Of a stretch of DNA of 64,000 bases, positions 44,215-52,860 are shown in pieces. The notes beneath the pieces are model-generated. The model ran no database searches. It saw nothing but the letters and a program-made list of their open reading frames with translations, and was not told the DNA's origin. The translations under genes and the position numbers were made by a program. The stretch's first letter is position 1. Each line of letters begins with the position of its first letter. Where the stretch lies: the NCBI GenBank assembly GCA_900199505.1, contig FZQV01000010.1, forward strand, positions 1 through 64,000. Direction: 5' to 3'. Source of the stretch: Ruaniaceae bacterium KH17. GTDB lineage: Bacteria > Actinomycetota > Actinomycetes > Actinomycetales > Actinomycetaceae.

Positions 44215-45654
44215 ATGAACTCTCGCCTGGTCACCGCCGCCCTGGGTGCGGCCGTGCTGCTTGCCGCCTGTACGCCGTCGGGTACCGAGGAAGTGGAGCG
44301 TAGCGATGCGATCGCCGTGCTCTTCTCCTACCCGTGGGACGCGATTGCCGAGGAGTGCGAGACCACGCTCGGCCCCGCCGGATACGGCTACGTGCAGACC
44401 TCTCCCCCACAGGAACACATCCAGGGCACCGAATGGTGGACTTACTATCAGCCGGTCTCCTACGATCTGAACTCGCGCATGGGCAGCGAGGAGCAGTTCA
44501 CGGCGATGGTGGAGCGCTGCAATGCCGCGGGAGTCGAGGTCCTCGCGGACGCCGTTATCAACCACATGACGGCCCAGCAGCACGGTGGCGTGGGCTTCGC
44601 GGGCACCGAGTTTGAGTGGAAGAACTACCCCGGCCTCTATGACGAGTCGGATTTCCACAGCTATCCCGACGGCGATCACCTTGCCTGTGAGGGTGACATC
44701 TCCAAGTATCACGATCGCTGGGAAGTGCAGACCTGCCAGCTCCTCGGACTCGCGGATCTCAACACCGGGAAGCCGGAGGTGCAGGCCACCATCGCCGGGT
44801 ACCTTCAGGACCTGGCCGACGACGGCGTGGCCGGGTTCCGCATCGACGCCGCCAAGCACATCTCGGCTGATGAGTTGGCGGAGATCTGGAAGCAGGTGCC
44901 GAGTCACGAGGAGCTGTACTCGGTGCTCGAGGTGATCCGCGGACCCTCGGAGCCGATCGTGCCCGAGGAGTACGTGGCGATCGGCGACGTGCACGAGTTC
45001 GGTTACGCGCGCGAGCTACGCGCGAAGTTCCAAGGCGGTCAGATCGGCTCCCTCGTCGAAGGCGAGGGAATCGGCGAGTCGTGGGGCCTGCTCCCCAGCG
45101 ATTCCGCGGGCGTGTTCGTGGACAATCACGACACCGAACGCAACGGTGAGACTCTCAACTACAAGTACGGCGCCCGCTACGACCTCGCCCAGGCCTTCAC
45201 TCTCGCCTGGCCCTATGGGACGCCGTCGATCCACTCCGGCTACGAGTTCACCGACTCCGATGCTGGCCCGCCGCAGGACGGCGATGGCTACGTGCTCGGC
45301 CCGGATGCCGCCGAGGGCTGGACAGGGAAGCACGCGCAACCGCAGGTCGCCAACATGGTGGGCTTCCGCGGCCACGTCCAGAACGCCGAGGTGACGGACA
45401 TCTGGAGTGACACCAACGCACTCGCCTTCAGCCGTGGCGAGCTCGGCTTCATCGCCATCAACAATGGTGACGAACCGATCGAGATCTCGGCACGCACGCC
45501 CCTTCCCGACGGCGAGTATGTGAACGTCTACGAAGCGGTACGTACCGAGGACGGGACATGGGACGGCCCCACCGTCACTGTGTCCGGCGGGGCCGTCTCC
45601 GCGAGTATCGCGGCGTTGAGCACGATCGCGTTGCGCTCGGACGTTAGCCCTTAA
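44215..45654 (+). CDS. Lipoprotein alpha-amylase (GH13)
   Basis: A 479-residue GH13 enzyme anchored as a lipoprotein (lipobox LLAAC, Cys19). The catalytic Asp211 (GFRIDAAKH), Glu239 (VLEVIRG) and Asp306 (FVDNHDTER) are all present, with region I at VLADAVINHM. It hydrolyses alpha-1,4-glucan at the outer face of the membrane, feeding the adjacent maltodextrin importer. TAGAGT (44203-44208) six bases before the ATG indicates a leaderless mRNA. The last 11 bases overlap the convergent malG gene. Confidence 0.93.
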   Translation: MNSRLVTAALGAAVLLAACTPSGTEEVERSDAIAVLFSYPWDAIAEECETTLGPAGYGYVQTSPPQEHIQGTEWWTYYQPVSYDLNSRMGSEEQFTAMVERCNAAGVEVLADAVINHMTAQQHGGVGFAGTEFEWKNYPGLYDESDFHSYPDGDHLACEGDISKYHDRWEVQTCQLLGLADLNTGKPEVQATIAGYLQDLADDGVAGFRIDAAKHISADELAEIWKQVPSHEELYSVLEVIRGPSEPIVPEEYVAIGDVHEFGYARELRAKFQGGQIGSLVEGEGIGESWGLLPSDSAGVFVDNHDTERNGETLNYKYGARYDLAQAFTLAWPYGTPSIHSGYEFTDSDAGPPQDGDGYVLGPDAAEGWTGKHAQPQVANMVGFRGHVQNAEVTDIWSDTNALAFSRGELGFIAINNGDEPIEISARTPLPDGEYVNVYEAVRTEDGTWDGPTVTVSGGAVSASIAALSTIALRSDVSP

Positions 45655-46537
45655 CGGCGCCCGCCGTGAGGCCGCCCACGATGTACTTCTGCAGGAACAG
45701 GAAGAGCAGCAGGATCGGGATCGATCCGATCACGGCACCGGCCGCGAACTGGCCCCAGTTCTGTTCCATCTCGGAGGACACCCACTGGTACATGCCGACG
45801 GCGAGTGTCCAGTTCTCCTCGGACTGCAAGACCACCTTGGCGATCACGAAGTCGTTGAACGTACCGATGAAGCTCAGCAGGCCCACCACCGCGAGGATCG
45901 GCGCCACGAGGCGCAGAATGATCGTCCAGTAGATCTGGGCGTGAGAGGCGCCGTCGATCTTGGCCGCCTCATCGATCTCCTTGGGGATCGTGTTGAAGAA
46001 GCCGTACATCAGGAAGGTGTTCGAGCCGAGTGCGCCACCGAGGTACACGCAGATCAGCGCCCACTTCGAGTTCAGGCCGAGTGGTGGCCACACGTAGCCG
46101 AGGCTCATCAGCAGCAGGAAGATCGCCACGAACGCGAGGATCTGCGGGAACATCTGGATGATCAGCAGCGAAACCAGGCCCACGCGGCGCCCCGAGAACC
46201 GGAACCGCGAGAACGCGTACGCCGCCGCCGCGCCCATCAGCACAGTAGTCACCGAGGTAATGATGCCCACCTGAAGGGTGTTACCCATCCAGGTCCAGAA
46301 GCTCGTGCTGGACAGCGCCGAGTAGTTCGCGGTTGAGAACGCCGAGAAGAGCTTGTTCGAGCCCGTGAGCGTGGCGCCTGGGATGAGCGATGTCGAGACG
46401 ACGTAGAGGATTGGGAAGCCCGCGTAGATGACGGCGAGGACACCGACGACGTGCCGGATCCCGATCTCCGAGAACCAGCGGCGGAACGGCATCTTGTTCC
46501 GCTTCACAACAACATCTGTCTGAGTGCTGATAGTCAT
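45644..46537 (-). CDS. malG: Maltose/maltodextrin ABC transporter permease MalG
   Basis: A 297-residue permease with six membrane segments and the EAA loop EIDEAAKIDGASHAQIYWTI that docks on the ATPase. The C-terminus YIVGGLTAGAVKG is typical of MalG. It follows malF by one base. No ATPase gene is in the operon, so a shared MsiK-like ATPase elsewhere is expected, as in other actinobacteria. Confidence 0.93.
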   Translation of the reverse strand: MTISTQTDVVVKRNKMPFRRWFSEIGIRHVVGVLAVIYAGFPILYVVSTSLIPGATLTGSNKLFSAFSTANYSALSSTSFWTWMGNTLQVGIITSVTTVLMGAAAAYAFSRFRFSGRRVGLVSLLIIQMFPQILAFVAIFLLLMSLGYVWPPLGLNSKWALICVYLGGALGSNTFLMYGFFNTIPKEIDEAAKIDGASHAQIYWTIILRLVAPILAVVGLLSFIGTFNDFVIAKVVLQSEENWTLAVGMYQWVSSEMEQNWGQFAAGAVIGSIPILLLFLFLQKYIVGGLTAGAVKG

Positions 46538-46538
46538 G

Positions 46539-48116
46539 TCAGTTGATGTCCTCCAAAGACTGGGTCTTCTTGAACGAGAGCGCCGAAATGGTCGCCACGA
46601 TCACGAAGATCACGATCGAGAGAGCGGACGCGAGCCCGTAGTCCTTCGCCGCACTGCCATCGAGACCCGAGACGTTGTAGACCATCGAGATCAGAATGTC
46701 CGTATGGCCAATGGGCACGGATGCCCCTTCGAAGCGTGGCCCACCCCCCGTGAGCATGTAGATCAGCGAGAAGTTGTTGAAGTTGAATGCAAACGACGAG
46801 ATCAGCAGCGGCGCCACGGCGATGAACAGCAGCGGCATCGTCACCGAACGCCAGGTCCGGAACCTGGACGCGCCGTCGATCTTCGCAGCCTCGAGCATGT
46901 CGCTCGGGATCGACTGCAGAGCGCCCGTGCACACAAGGAACATGTAGGGGAATCCCATCCAAAGGTTCACCCCGATCAGCGCAAGCTTCGCGAGCCACGG
47001 ATCGGTCAGCCACGGGATCTCGGCACCTCCGAGCAGGACCTGGTTCACGAAGCCAAATCTGCGGTTCAACATGCCCGCGAACAACAGTGCCGTCATGAAT
47101 GACGGGAAGGCGTACGGCAGAATCATCAGCGTGCGATAGATCCTGCGGCCCTTCATCCGCTCGTCGTTCATGATGATCGCGAAGAAGAGTCCCAGCAGGA
47201 ACGTCGTCGCCACCGAGAGGAAGGCGAAGGCGAAGTTCCACAGCAGCACGCTCAGGAACGGCCCCGAGTAGCGCGAGTCGCCAAACGCCTTGGTGAAGTT
47301 CTCAAACCCGATGAAAACACGCCAGCCGGGGAGTAGCACCTGACCGTCTTCCGACTCGAATGCGCCGTGCGCATTGGGAGTGAACACCACGCCGGCCTCG
47401 TTGGTCATCGTGTCCGCTTCGGCGTCGTAATGCAAGGTGGGCACGTAGGCGTAGCCGTTGCGCGCATCCTGCGTGCCGATCGAGCCCTCGTTGGGGTCCT
47501 CGGAGACCGCAACCTTCAGCGCGATCACCTCGTTCTGAATGCTCAGCACCTCCTGGTAACTGAGTACCTCGAAGCCCGGTACCTCGACGATTGCGCCATC
47601 CTGGACGACGGCGTCTGGCGCGTCCACGAGGGGATCCTCCGCCGTTCCGACTTTCACGCCATCGTTGTAGAGGACTGCAAAGCCGAGCTCATCGCCGTCG
47701 CGCACCACGGCAAGCGGGTAGGCGGGTGAACCCTCCACCCGGCGCTGGTTCTGCAACATCAGCGCCTGGATCGCATCGTCCTTATCAGAGTTGTGCCCGG
47801 TGCCGTAGTTCGTGAACGCAACCGCGGCGGTGTAGCCCACCACGAAGACCTGGAAGATCAGCAGGAAGCTCAGGCCGGGAAGGAGGTACTTGAGAGGGAT
47901 CGTGCGCTTGGAGAAGTACACGTAGTTGACCACAAGCAAGAGCACGATGGTGACGGCGAAGATCGTCCACGACTCCTCAGCGAAGGCCAGCATCGCGAAA
48001 TAGACGCCGAAGGCATTGATCAGCGCCATCAGGATGAGCTTCACGTAGAAGCCCTTCGAGAAGCGGGATGCATGGGACTCCCGCGTGTCCACTTTGACTG
48101 GTGAGTGCGTCATCAC
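46539..48116 (-). CDS. malF: Maltose/maltodextrin ABC transporter permease MalF
   Basis: A 525-residue permease with N-terminal helices, a large periplasmic P2-like loop and a C-terminal permease core with EAA loop DMLEAAKIDGASRFRTWRSV. Large MalF proteins with a P2 loop are typical of the maltose system. The hairpin at 48130-48162 precedes it. It is the first membrane component after malE. Confidence 0.93.
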   Translation of the reverse strand: MMTHSPVKVDTRESHASRFSKGFYVKLILMALINAFGVYFAMLAFAEESWTIFAVTIVLLLVVNYVYFSKRTIPLKYLLPGLSFLLIFQVFVVGYTAAVAFTNYGTGHNSDKDDAIQALMLQNQRRVEGSPAYPLAVVRDGDELGFAVLYNDGVKVGTAEDPLVDAPDAVVQDGAIVEVPGFEVLSYQEVLSIQNEVIALKVAVSEDPNEGSIGTQDARNGYAYVPTLHYDAEADTMTNEAGVVFTPNAHGAFESEDGQVLLPGWRVFIGFENFTKAFGDSRYSGPFLSVLLWNFAFAFLSVATTFLLGLFFAIIMNDERMKGRRIYRTLMILPYAFPSFMTALLFAGMLNRRFGFVNQVLLGGAEIPWLTDPWLAKLALIGVNLWMGFPYMFLVCTGALQSIPSDMLEAAKIDGASRFRTWRSVTMPLLFIAVAPLLISSFAFNFNNFSLIYMLTGGGPRFEGASVPIGHTDILISMVYNVSGLDGSAAKDYGLASALSIVIFVIVATISALSFKKTQSLEDIN

Positions 48117-48129
48117 ATTCCTATTATGC

Positions 48130-48162
48130 GTGTGGGGCGCGCCCCCCGGACGCGCCCCACAC
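48130..48162 (-). terminator. Intercistronic hairpin between malE and malF
   Basis: GTGTGGGGCGCG (48130-48141) and CGCGCCCCACAC (48151-48162) form a perfect 12-base stem with a nine-base loop. It occupies the same relative place as the hairpin in the other sugar operon and probably lowers malFG expression relative to malE. Confidence 0.75.
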
Positions 48163-48174
48163 CGTTTGAGTCAG

Positions 48175-49440
48175 TTACTGACCGATCGCGGCTTCGATAT
48201 CCGAAACCATCTTGTCCCACGCCGCAATGGGCTCGGAACCATCGATGATCTGAGCCTCAGTCACGCCCCAGAACGCCCACACCGAGCCCATCTCCGGGAT
48301 GGACGGCATCGGCTGTGCGGTGGCGGCAGCCTCAACGAAGCCTTCGGCCACAGGGTCACCGGTGATTGCGTCGGCGGAGGCGGTCAGCGCCGGGATGCGG
48401 TTTCCGGCCTCGTAGAGCGCCGTCTGCACTTCCTGGGTGCCGATGTAGTTCAGCAGGAAGTCGTTCGCGACGAGTGCGTTCTGCGACTGCGCGGAGACGT
48501 AGAAGCCGTGCACACCGGCGAACGGTGCGGCCGGGTTGCTACCTGGGCTCGGGATCTCCGAAACGGCGACATCGAATCCGGTGATGTCCTGGATCAGCCA
48601 CGGGCCGGAGATGATGAACGGCGCGTTGCCGTCGATGAACTGCTGCTTGGCGATGTCACCGGAAACTGCGGTGTCAAGCGTGCCAGCCGCGCCCTGCTCG
48701 CTCAGCCACTCGGCGAACGCGTGGCCTTCTTCGCCGCCCATACCCAGCTCAGAGGTGTAGGAACCATCGTCCGCCGACTTGAAGACGGGCGCACCGAATG
48801 CGGTCTGGAACGGGTACATGTGGTACGGGTCGCCCTCGTCGCCCACCTGAAGCACGAACGGGAACTCCGTGCCAATCTCGGTGCCCATCTCGACCATCTC
48901 ATCGAAGGTGGCCGGAGCCTCGGGCGCGAGCTCGAGGTTGCGGATCAGCGCGATCGACTCGATGCCGTAGGGCATGCCGTAGATCTGGCCTTCCCAGTTG
49001 AAGGCGTTGATGGCGTTCTCGTTGAACTCTCCAGCGCGGTCGCCGAGCTCCACCGGGGCCACCACACCGTTCGAGACGAACTCGCCCAACCAGTCGTGTG
49101 CGCCAACGGTGATGTCCGGGCCCTCGCCAGTGGGAACCTGAGCGATGAAGTCCGCGCGGATGTCGTCGAAGTTCTTCACCTCGACCGTGACGTCGGTGCC
49201 GGTGGCGGCCTCGAAGTCCGCGACGGCAGCGGTCACCGCTGCCTCACGGTTCTCGTCCACCCAGATCTTCAGGCTTGCACCGGAGGGGTCCGGCGCGTCA
49301 TCGGTCTCTTCGGCCTCGTCAGTCGCCTCGGCGGCGTCAGTGGTCGGCTCGTTTGTGGGGGTCTCGCCTGCGTCTGAACCGCATGCACCGAGAACCAAGG
49401 CAACACTCGCGGCTGCCGCGACCAGAATGCTCCGTCGCAT
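48175..49440 (-). CDS. malE: Maltose/maltodextrin-binding lipoprotein
   Basis: A 421-residue lipoprotein with a signal and lipobox VLGAC, an acidic Thr/Glu-rich linker, and a family I maltose-binding core (LKIWVDENREAAVTAAVADF, GPDITVGAHDWLGEFVSNGV). It captures maltodextrins made by the amylase. ATG 49440 is favoured because AAGGAG lies seven bases upstream; GTG 49446 abuts that site. TACTGT (49498-49503, minus strand) and TTGCAA (49521-49526, minus strand) form a promoter with 17-base spacing; the -35 box lies inside the operator. Confidence 0.93.
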   Translation of the reverse strand: MRRSILVAAAASVALVLGACGSDAGETPTNEPTTDAAEATDEAEETDDAPDPSGASLKIWVDENREAAVTAAVADFEAATGTDVTVEVKNFDDIRADFIAQVPTGEGPDITVGAHDWLGEFVSNGVVAPVELGDRAGEFNENAINAFNWEGQIYGMPYGIESIALIRNLELAPEAPATFDEMVEMGTEIGTEFPFVLQVGDEGDPYHMYPFQTAFGAPVFKSADDGSYTSELGMGGEEGHAFAEWLSEQGAAGTLDTAVSGDIAKQQFIDGNAPFIISGPWLIQDITGFDVAVSEIPSPGSNPAAPFAGVHGFYVSAQSQNALVANDFLLNYIGTQEVQTALYEAGNRIPALTASADAITGDPVAEGFVEAAATAQPMPSIPEMGSVWAFWGVTEAQIIDGSEPIAAWDKMVSDIEAAIGQ

Positions 49441-49519
49441 GTTCACTCTCCTTGTGATTGAACGTCGGGATCGCCATGGGACGTCCCGTCACGCTCCACA
49501 GTACGATTACTTTTCAACT

Positions 49520-49540
49520 ATTGCAAGAACTTGCTGCAAT
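49520..49540. promoter_or_regulatory. MalR-type operator overlapping the malE -35 box
   Basis: The dyad ATTGCAAGAACTTGCTGCAAT contains GCAAG-AA-CTTGC and outer ATTGCA/TGCAAT arms, resembling the CTTGCAG-type operators of Streptomyces MalR. Its left part contains the malE -35 box, so repressor binding would block malEFG. It also lies 30 bases upstream of the regulator start and could allow autoregulation. A second short palindrome, GGGACGTCCC (49478-49487), lies in the malE leader. Confidence 0.72.
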
Positions 49541-49569
49541 TTTCATGATTGTTGCTGTATTGTTACCGA

Positions 49570-50583
49570 ATGGTGGCAACGAAGACTCGACTCACGGACA
49601 TCGCCGAACACGCGGGAGTGTCAACGGCGACTGTCTCGCGTGTCCTGAACGGCAAGGCAACGGTGTCCGATGCGACTCGCCGCGCCGTCCTCACCGCACT
49701 CGATCAGCTCGGATACGAGCGCCCAGAACGGTTACGTAGCAACCCGGCCGGCCTCATCGGACTCGTGGTCCCCGAGCTGAGCAACCCCGTTTTCCCGCTC
49801 TACGCGCAGTACGTGGAGCGCTTCCTCTCGGATTCGAAGTACACCCCGCTCCTCTGCAGCCAGGGCCCGGGTGGCACCACCGAGGACGAGTACATCGAGA
49901 TGCTCGTGGAACATAACGTGGACGGCATCGTGTTCGTCTCCGGCTTGCACGCGGACTCCCGCTCGGATGTGGCCCGCTACGAACGCCTCCTCGGACTCGG
50001 CATCCCACTCGTGACGATCAACGGCACGAACCCCCAACTCGACGTCCCGGCATTCTCCTTGGATGACCGCGCGGCGATGGAGATGGCCGTGCGCCACCTC
50101 GTCTCGCTTGGCCACCGCGAGATCGGCCTCGCCACCGGTCAGGACCGCTTCTACCCCACGCTCCACAAGATCGAAGGGTTCCGTACCGCCCTCGGGAAGT
50201 ATCTGGGCACCGATGCTGCGCGCGTGGTCACCTCGCTCTATACGACGGAGGGCGGCCGTTCCGCAGCCGCCGCTTTGCTCAACGAGGGCGTCACGGGAAT
50301 CGTGGCGGGCTCGGACCTGATGGCCCTGGGTGCAATTGCCGAGGTGCGTTCACGCGGCCTTTCCGTGCCCGACAACGTCTCGGTGGTTGGGTTCGACGAC
50401 TCACCTCTGATGGCGCACACCAATCCACCGCTTACCACGATTCGACAGCCGGTCGAGACGATCTGCCGCTCGGCCGTGGCGACACTCGTGACACTGATCG
50501 AGGGCAGCACGGCCACCAACATCGAGACGCTGTTCACCCCCGAACTCGTGGTACGCGGCTCCACGGGCCCAGTCTCCAGCTAG
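49570..50583 (+). CDS. malR: LacI-family repressor of the maltodextrin genes (MalR-like)
   Basis: A 337-residue LacI protein: HTH TRLTDIAEHAGVSTATVSRVLNG (fragmented here as TDIAEHAGVSTATVSRVL), hinge helix region, then a periplasmic-binding-protein core with GIVAGSDLMALGAIAEVRSR and VVGFDDSPL. The start ATG 49570 lies six bases after TATTGT (49558-49563), indicating a leaderless transcript; the longer frame from 49549 has no support. Control of the divergent malE operon is inferred from the intergenic operator. Confidence 0.9.
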   Translation: MVATKTRLTDIAEHAGVSTATVSRVLNGKATVSDATRRAVLTALDQLGYERPERLRSNPAGLIGLVVPELSNPVFPLYAQYVERFLSDSKYTPLLCSQGPGGTTEDEYIEMLVEHNVDGIVFVSGLHADSRSDVARYERLLGLGIPLVTINGTNPQLDVPAFSLDDRAAMEMAVRHLVSLGHREIGLATGQDRFYPTLHKIEGFRTALGKYLGTDAARVVTSLYTTEGGRSAAAALLNEGVTGIVAGSDLMALGAIAEVRSRGLSVPDNVSVVGFDDSPLMAHTNPPLTTIRQPVETICRSAVATLVTLIEGSTATNIETLFTPELVVRGSTGPVSS

Positions 50584-50599
50584 GCCAACCTGTCAGCAG

Positions 50600-51520
50600 T
50601 TAACGCTCGGACGTCAAGAACGCCGCGATATCCACGTAGAGTGCCTCGATCTCTTCGGGAATCTTCGTCTCGAAGAACGCATATGCGTGAATCATCCCGC
50701 CCGCAACCTGAAGGGTGACCTGCGCACCGGAGGCAACCGCCCGATCCACGTACGTGACCGCCTCGGAAAACAGCGGATCGTACTCTGCGGCGATCACGAG
50801 GGTCTGCGGCATCGAGTCGTTGAACGGCCCCGCCATGGGCGAGGCGTACAGGCGATCCGTACCCTCGGGAAAGTAGTTGTCGAAGTACCAGCCCACGCGC
50901 TCGGCAGAGAGGAAGTGGCCGGTCGCAAACGTGTGCATGGACTCGCCGCTCATCGTGTAGTCGAGGCTCGGATACAGCAACACCTGCCGTGAGATCGGCG
51001 AAGTCCACTCGCCGCGCGCCACGCGCTGCGCAATCGAGGTGAGCTTCGCGCCACCGCCGGAATCTGCAACGGCGTGGATGACGCCAGTGGTCGCGACGCC
51101 GTCCACGCCAGCGCTCAGGGCCTGAAGTACGCGATAGCACTCCTCGAGTCCCTGCGGGTAAGGCGCCTCCGGCGCTCGCGCATAGTCCACCGAAACGACG
51201 ACCATCTGGGTTGCGGCGGCAACGCGGCGGCACTGGAAATCGTAGACATCGAGGTCACCGGCCATGTGGCCACCGCCATGGATGAAGTACACCAGGTCTG
51301 TTGCCGCACCGGGGGTGGGCTCGTACACCCGCACGGGAACGCCCTCGAGCACGCGATCGGTGACTCGGGCAATCTGCACCGCCGGCGCCGCGAACTCGTT
51401 CAGCCCGGCAAGCGCGGCCCTCGCAGACTCGGGCGTGGGCTGGAAACCTGCAGCAACAGCCTGTTCCACGAGCGGATTCAGCTCGTCCAAGTACGCCTGG
51501 AAAGCGGGGTGAAGGCTCAT
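50600..51520 (-). CDS. Alpha/beta hydrolase, HSL-type (esterase/lipase)
   Basis: A 306-residue hydrolase with the HSL oxyanion motif FIHGGGHM, nucleophile elbow VADSGGGAKL, acid residue in AAEYDPLF and catalytic His in GGMIHAYAF. The elbow has Ala where most family members have Gly (GDSAGG becomes ADSGGG), a notable change. It probably cleaves small carboxylic esters. It overlaps the upstream transporter gene by four bases, so the transporter likely imports its substrate. Confidence 0.86.
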   Translation of the reverse strand: MSLHPAFQAYLDELNPLVEQAVAAGFQPTPESARAALAGLNEFAAPAVQIARVTDRVLEGVPVRVYEPTPGAATDLVYFIHGGGHMAGDLDVYDFQCRRVAAATQMVVVSVDYARAPEAPYPQGLEECYRVLQALSAGVDGVATTGVIHAVADSGGGAKLTSIAQRVARGEWTSPISRQVLLYPSLDYTMSGESMHTFATGHFLSAERVGWYFDNYFPEGTDRLYASPMAGPFNDSMPQTLVIAAEYDPLFSEAVTYVDRAVASGAQVTLQVAGGMIHAYAFFETKIPEEIEALYVDIAAFLTSER

Positions 51521-52740
51521 GCTGTGACCTCATCGAAAACGTGCTGCTTCTTGAACCAACGCCAGATCAAGAACGTTCCGATCAGGAACGTGGCCTCTGC
51601 AAACACAATGAAGATCATCGGCGCGATGGAAACGGGCATGTTGGAACCGGGGATCAGGCCACCGGTGGCGTCCGCGATCCACGCAAAGATCTGAATGAGC
51701 ACCACGGAGCCTGCGTAACTCACGGCCCAGAAGATCGAGAAGGTCACCGCGATCTGGCGAGGGGTCACACCTGGCCGCATGAACGCCGTCTGTACGAAGA
51801 ACGGCATCGGGAAGAAGATCACGAAACCGAGGATGACGCCGATCAGCACTTCGAGCCGGTGGCCTGCCATCGCGAGCACGCTGGCGGCGGCGATCACCTG
51901 GGCGAGAGCGCACCACACCACGATCGCCGGCTTGAGGGAATCGGCCACACGCGCGGAGACCACGGTGCCCGAGAGCGCACCGATGATGCCCGCGTAAATC
52001 ACCCAGCGAATCGTGGCCGGGTCCATGAAGGTGAACGCCACGATGTAGTAGGAGAGCAGGCCGGTGTACGCGAGTGCGAATACCCAGTTGAACCACTCCT
52101 TGAAGCCATCGCGCATCGTGTACGAGTGATCCTCAGCCACTTCCTGCTTCGGTTCGGGCTTCAGCACAAGCTTGGAGATCACGAGCCAGGCAACCAACAT
52201 GATCGCGGAGAGAACAGCGGCGATAACGACGGCGATCGTGGGGCGCCCGGCGAAATGGAAGCCGAACGTGATCGCCACCGCCAGGCCCGTGTTGAACGCA
52301 ACGGAACCAATTCCGTTCGCTATCTGTAGATCGCGGCCAGTGAGTACCTTCGCGGCGATCGCGGAGCCCATTACCACCATGAGTGCCCCACCCAGTCCCA
52401 TCACGAACCGGATGAAGAAGACGAGCGGGAAAGCCGTGGTCAATGACACGAGCCCGCCGAAGATAATCAAGGCTCCCGCCGCAATGTATGCCCGGCGGAT
52501 ACCAAGGGAGACGATCACATTGGCGGCCACGAGCGATCCGAAAACCTGCGCGAGGGTGATCGCATTGGTCATCACGGCGGTGCGGGAGGCACTGAATCCG
52601 AGCGAGGTGACGTACATGTCACCCCAGTTCCACGCCACCGCGAAGAGCATGTAGCTGGTGAACGTGGTGGCGACGAGCAGGGTTTTCTTGAGAGGAGAGA
52701 GATCCGCGTACGGATGCAGAGACGTCGTAGAACCGGACAC
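51517..52740 (-). CDS. MFS transporter
   Basis: About 407 residues with twelve predicted membrane segments in two halves, a MFS-type loop between helices 2 and 3, and a long central cytoplasmic loop with KPEPKQEVAEDHS. GTG 52740 is preferred because AAAGG lies six bases upstream; GTG 52767 has no ribosome-binding site. It forms an operon with the downstream esterase gene. The substrate is probably an organic acid or ester. Confidence 0.85.
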   Translation of the reverse strand: MSGSTTSLHPYADLSPLKKTLLVATTFTSYMLFAVAWNWGDMYVTSLGFSASRTAVMTNAITLAQVFGSLVAANVIVSLGIRRAYIAAGALIIFGGLVSLTTAFPLVFFIRFVMGLGGALMVVMGSAIAAKVLTGRDLQIANGIGSVAFNTGLAVAITFGFHFAGRPTIAVVIAAVLSAIMLVAWLVISKLVLKPEPKQEVAEDHSYTMRDGFKEWFNWVFALAYTGLLSYYIVAFTFMDPATIRWVIYAGIIGALSGTVVSARVADSLKPAIVVWCALAQVIAAASVLAMAGHRLEVLIGVILGFVIFFPMPFFVQTAFMRPGVTPRQIAVTFSIFWAVSYAGSVVLIQIFAWIADATGGLIPGSNMPVSIAPMIFIVFAEATFLIGTFLIWRWFKKQHVFDEVTA

Positions 52741-52860
52741 TGGTGGCCTTTCAGAACGGCCGAGCACGACGTCGGCGACAGCTAATTAGACCACACGAAG
52801 CCGCCGCGGACGACTAGCCGCCCTGAGTGTCGAGTTCGGCGGGGCGTGGTACAGGGTGGT

